The notes beneath the pieces are model-generated. The model did no database searches. It saw only the letters and a program-made list of their open reading frames with translations, and was not told the DNA's origin. Made by a program: the position numbers and the translations under genes. Positions 61,497 through 64,000 of a stretch of DNA of 64,000 bases are shown piece by piece. Each line of letters starts with the position of its first letter. Within the stretch, counting starts at the first letter, position 1. Origin of the DNA: Paenibacillus lignilyticus (lineage in GTDB: Bacteria > Bacillota > Bacilli > Paenibacillales > Paenibacillaceae); contig NZ_JAGKSP010000006.1 of the NCBI RefSeq assembly GCF_017942085.1, positions 1 to 64,000 on the forward strand, written 5' to 3'.

Positions 61497-63731
61497 ATGA
61501 CAAAGAGAATCAGATTACGGACATTGTTGGTCGGAGGGTTTATCACCCTCCTTTTTGTTTTATTGGCGGGCCGAATCTACTGGGTTCAAGTGGTACATGC
61601 GGATTTCTGGGCGGATAAAGCAAGAGAAGTATGGTCGCGGTCGGAGAAGCTGGTGCCGGTTCGCGGTACGATTACAGACCGAGAAGGCAATGTACTTGCC
61701 ATGGATGTTGCGGCTTATACCGTTGCCGTCAATCCGAAGGTCATTCATGACTTGAAGCTGGAAAATGTCATCATCAACAAACTTAGCGGCGTGCTCGGCA
61801 AATCACAGATTTCGCTGCGCGAGATCGTGGAAGCGAAGCAGAAGAACGGCGAATACTATCAGCAGCGCGAGGTGCGTAAAGAAGGCTGGAAGATTGACAA
61901 GTCGGTTGCGGATCGGATTCTCCGGTTCCGAGACCAGCTCGAAGAAGAAACCGGCCACAAGGATGTTGGCATCTACTTGATCGACCAGCAGAAGCGCTCC
62001 TACCCGAAAGGCAGCTTGGCTTCGCATATTCTCGGATATGAGAATAAGGAAGGACAGGCTGTGATGGGGCTTGAAGCCTCACTGGATGACCAGTTGAGAG
62101 GCACGGAGGGCGAAATCAAATATGAACGGGACGGCAATGGCGTCATTCTGGAGAATGGCACCGTCAGCTTTAAGCCTTCCGTGGACGGTAAAAATATTAA
62201 GCTGACGATTGATACCGAGATCCAGCACTATATCGAAGAAGCGATCAAAGAAACGTATGATAAATATAAGCCGAAGAGCATCACGGCGATTGCGGCGGAC
62301 CCGCAAACGATGGAAATTCTCGGTATGGCGAATATGCCTGATTTTGATCCGAACTCCTACTGGACTGCACCGCAAGAGAACTTTTACGATCATTCCATTA
62401 AGTCCTTGTACGAGCCGGGTTCGACGTTTAAGATCGTGACGCTGTCAGGCGCCGTTCAGGAAGGCATGTTTAATCCGGAGGAAACCTACAAATCCGGTGC
62501 TATTAAAGTGCCCGGCGGCACGATTCATGATATCAACCGTGAAGGCTGGGGAACCATTTCGTTCTTGGAAGGACTGAAAAGGTCCAGTAACGTCGCTTTC
62601 ATCAAACTTGGTTACGAACGGCTGAAAGCAGATAAGCTAATGGACTATATTTCGAAGTTCGGCTTCAGTCAGAAGACTGGAATTGAGCTTCCCGGTGAGA
62701 TCAAGGGACAGGTTAACTTCAATCCCCGTTATGCTACTGAGGTTGCAACCGCCGCATTCGGACAAGGTAAAGTACTCGTAACTCCGATTCAACAGGTCGC
62801 GGCTGTAGCTGCCGTTGCCAATGGCGGCAAGCTGCTCGTGCCGCATCTGGTCAAGGAAATTCAAGATCCGGTTACGAAGAAAGTTGAAGTAATCAAACCG
62901 CAGGTTGTCCGTCAGGTCATCACCGAACAAACGGCCAAGAAAGTGGATGAATATTTGGAGCAAGTCGTATCTGACCAGGAGATCGGGTCCGGACGCAGAG
63001 CCTACATTGAAGGCTACCGTGTAGCGGGTAAAACAGGTACGGCGCAGAAAGTTGTCAACGGCGGATATGCGGAAGACAAGTACGTGATTTCCTTTATCGG
63101 CTTCGCGCCGGTAGGCAATCCGAAGATCGTTCTCTACCTTGTCATGGATGAGCCCAATGATCGGTTAGCGTCCGGCGGTACGGTTATGGCGCCCGTATTC
63201 AAGAAGATCGTGCAGCAAAGCCTCCGCCATATGGGCGTCGACCCGGTTACCAAAGTGAAGACAACAGCTTCAAACACGCCGAATCAAGAGCAAACCGTCG
63301 AAATTCCGAACTTGACTAAGCTGGATTTAACGAATGCCAAGAATAAATTGAAATCGAATAAGCTCAATTACGAAGTTGTCGGTAAAGGAAAGACCGTCCT
63401 GCAGCAAATTCCGAAGGCAGGCACGTCAGTCAGTCCGGATCAGCGGATCTATCTCTTAACCGAAGAGAGAACGAAGCTGCCGATTCCGAATATGAAAGGC
63501 TTATCGCTTCGGGACGCGATGGAGATGTGCTCCATTTTGCAAATTCGCGTCATGACGACCGGGGAAGGTTTCGTAACCTCGCAGTCTTTGGCGAAACAGG
63601 GCGATACCAAAGTGCTTAAGCTTGTTCTGTCACCGCCGGCTCAACAAGTCTCCACGCAGACAGGTGACGGAGAAGATCCGACAAAAGAAGGAACTGACAA
63701 CAGCAAATCGGGTACGACTTCTGGGGGATAG
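61497..63731 (+). CDS. pbpB: Penicillin-binding protein 2B-type transpeptidase with PASTA domains
   Basis: 744 residues. N-terminal membrane helix LLVGGFITLLFVLLAGRIYW, dimerisation domain (KLVPVRGTITDREGNVLAMD), transpeptidase domain with the active Ser in EPGSTFKIVTL (about residue 307), SSN after KRS (about 363) and KTGTAQK (about 515). Two PASTA-like C-terminal repeats (VEIPNLTKLDLTNAKNKLKS and LPIPNMKGLSLRDAMEMCS). A class B PBP that makes septal peptidoglycan. Follows ftsL by 10 bp. Confidence 0.94.
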   Translation: MTKRIRLRTLLVGGFITLLFVLLAGRIYWVQVVHADFWADKAREVWSRSEKLVPVRGTITDREGNVLAMDVAAYTVAVNPKVIHDLKLENVIINKLSGVLGKSQISLREIVEAKQKNGEYYQQREVRKEGWKIDKSVADRILRFRDQLEEETGHKDVGIYLIDQQKRSYPKGSLASHILGYENKEGQAVMGLEASLDDQLRGTEGEIKYERDGNGVILENGTVSFKPSVDGKNIKLTIDTEIQHYIEEAIKETYDKYKPKSITAIAADPQTMEILGMANMPDFDPNSYWTAPQENFYDHSIKSLYEPGSTFKIVTLSGAVQEGMFNPEETYKSGAIKVPGGTIHDINREGWGTISFLEGLKRSSNVAFIKLGYERLKADKLMDYISKFGFSQKTGIELPGEIKGQVNFNPRYATEVATAAFGQGKVLVTPIQQVAAVAAVANGGKLLVPHLVKEIQDPVTKKVEVIKPQVVRQVITEQTAKKVDEYLEQVVSDQEIGSGRRAYIEGYRVAGKTGTAQKVVNGGYAEDKYVISFIGFAPVGNPKIVLYLVMDEPNDRLASGGTVMAPVFKKIVQQSLRHMGVDPVTKVKTTASNTPNQEQTVEIPNLTKLDLTNAKNKLKSNKLNYEVVGKGKTVLQQIPKAGTSVSPDQRIYLLTEERTKLPIPNMKGLSLRDAMEMCSILQIRVMTTGEGFVTSQSLAKQGDTKVLKLVLSPPAQQVSTQTGDGEDPTKEGTDNSKSGTTSGG

Positions 63732-63754
63732 GCTTGTTCTAACCCCCTTTTTCT
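63723..63754 (+). terminator. Possible weak terminator after pbpB
   Basis: GGGGG at 63723-63728 pairs with CCCCC at about 63742-63746, followed by TTTTT. The stem is short and covers the stop codon, so it may only attenuate transcription between pbpB and spoVD. Confidence 0.45.
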
Positions 63755-63826
63755 TTGAATAGGCTTGGATTAGGAAACGGATGGACGAACGTTCCCGTTT
63801 TACGAGCTATTCGGAGGGGATGTTAA

Positions 63827-64000
63827 GTGAAGGTTTCGAGTGTGACGATCAGGCGCAGGCTGTTTACGGCGCTTCTTATTGGCATTCTTGCATTCTCGCT
63901 TCTGGCAGGACGATTGGGTTATGTGCAGCTGTGGAAAGGCGAGGAGCTGGCAGCAAAGGCGGAGGATTCCTGGCGCAGGGAAATCCCTTTCTCGGCGAAG
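63827..64000 (+). CDS. spoVD: Stage V sporulation protein D, start only (truncated by window end)
   Basis: 58 codons are visible from GTG 63827 (GGAGGGG 8 bases upstream). The first residues VSSVTIRRRLFTALLIGILA and then SLLAGRLGYVQLWKGEELAA give a basic start, a membrane helix and the beginning of a class B PBP dimerisation domain, ending SWRREIPFSAK at the window edge. SpoVD makes spore cortex peptidoglycan with SpoVE; its place after pbpB is as in B. subtilis. Confidence 0.88.
   Translation, partial: MKVSSVTIRRRLFTALLIGILAFSLLAGRLGYVQLWKGEELAAKAEDSWRREIPFSAK

Overview
The window is a chromosomal stretch from an endospore-forming member of the Bacillales, most likely Paenibacillus or a close relative. 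The evidence is gene order shared with Bacillus subtilis (rpsU-yqeY-yqeZ-floA-yqfCD-phoH-pgpH-ybeY-dgkA-cdd-era-yqzL-recO, glyQS-yqfL-yqxD-dnaG-sigA-trmK-yqfO, typA-ylaH-ylaJ-ylaK, and rsfA/ylbO-panE-bshC-mraZ-rsmH-ftsL-pbpB-spoVD). Sporulation genes (yqfC, yqfD, a YhcN/YlaJ lipoprotein, an RsfA-type regulator, spoVD) and a bacillithiol gene (bshC) are present. Base composition is near-balanced rather than AT-rich. The genus is an inference; no rRNA is present. I saw no tRNA, CRISPR array, insertion sequence or prophage.

Layout. 1-6 kb: 3' end of sbcC, a small membrane-anchored protein, a 51-bp tetranucleotide repeat, an FAD oxidoreductase (minus strand), a Met/Pro- and Gly-repeat protein and a HIT hydrolase. 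6-21 kb: the rpsU-to-recO housekeeping block, flanked on each side by a MATE transporter. Inside it, a sigma-W-like promoter and a terminator bracket nfeD-floA-(yqfB position), and a sigma-E-like promoter sits in front of yqfCD. 21-32 kb: glycine T-box, glyQS, the PPDK regulator, dnaG-sigA, trmK and a Nif3 protein. 31.9-32.3 kb: the RNase P RNA gene, with class A features. 32-46 kb: subtilisin-like protease, ypuI, DUF1540, lytic transglycosylase, nifZ-thiI, two divergent TerC genes, typA-ylaH, an LCP protein and a PNPOx-family protein. 46-52 kb: ylaJ/ylaK followed by a less conserved segment with an orphan solute-binding protein, a secreted coiled-coil protein and a MidA methyltransferase. 52-64 kb: rsfA, panE, DUF3397, bshC, ahcY, a DUF4349 lipoprotein and the start of the division/cell-wall (dcw) cluster, with putative MraZ operator repeats.

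How the genes work together. The window mixes translation and RNA maturation (rpsU, ybeY, era, rnpB, trmK, thiI, glyQS, typA), replication and transcription (dnaG, sigA, recO), envelope functions (floA, LCP, dcw genes, lytic transglycosylase) and sporulation. Most spacing is tight, with several 4-bp or shorter overlaps that suggest translational coupling. The least explained material is non-coding: composite hairpin repeats before pgpH, a tandem pair of covarying hairpins at 48.1 kb, a perfect hairpin that hides the DUF1540 ribosome-binding site, and the tetranucleotide tract at 3.3 kb. I did not find a convincing new multi-gene system.
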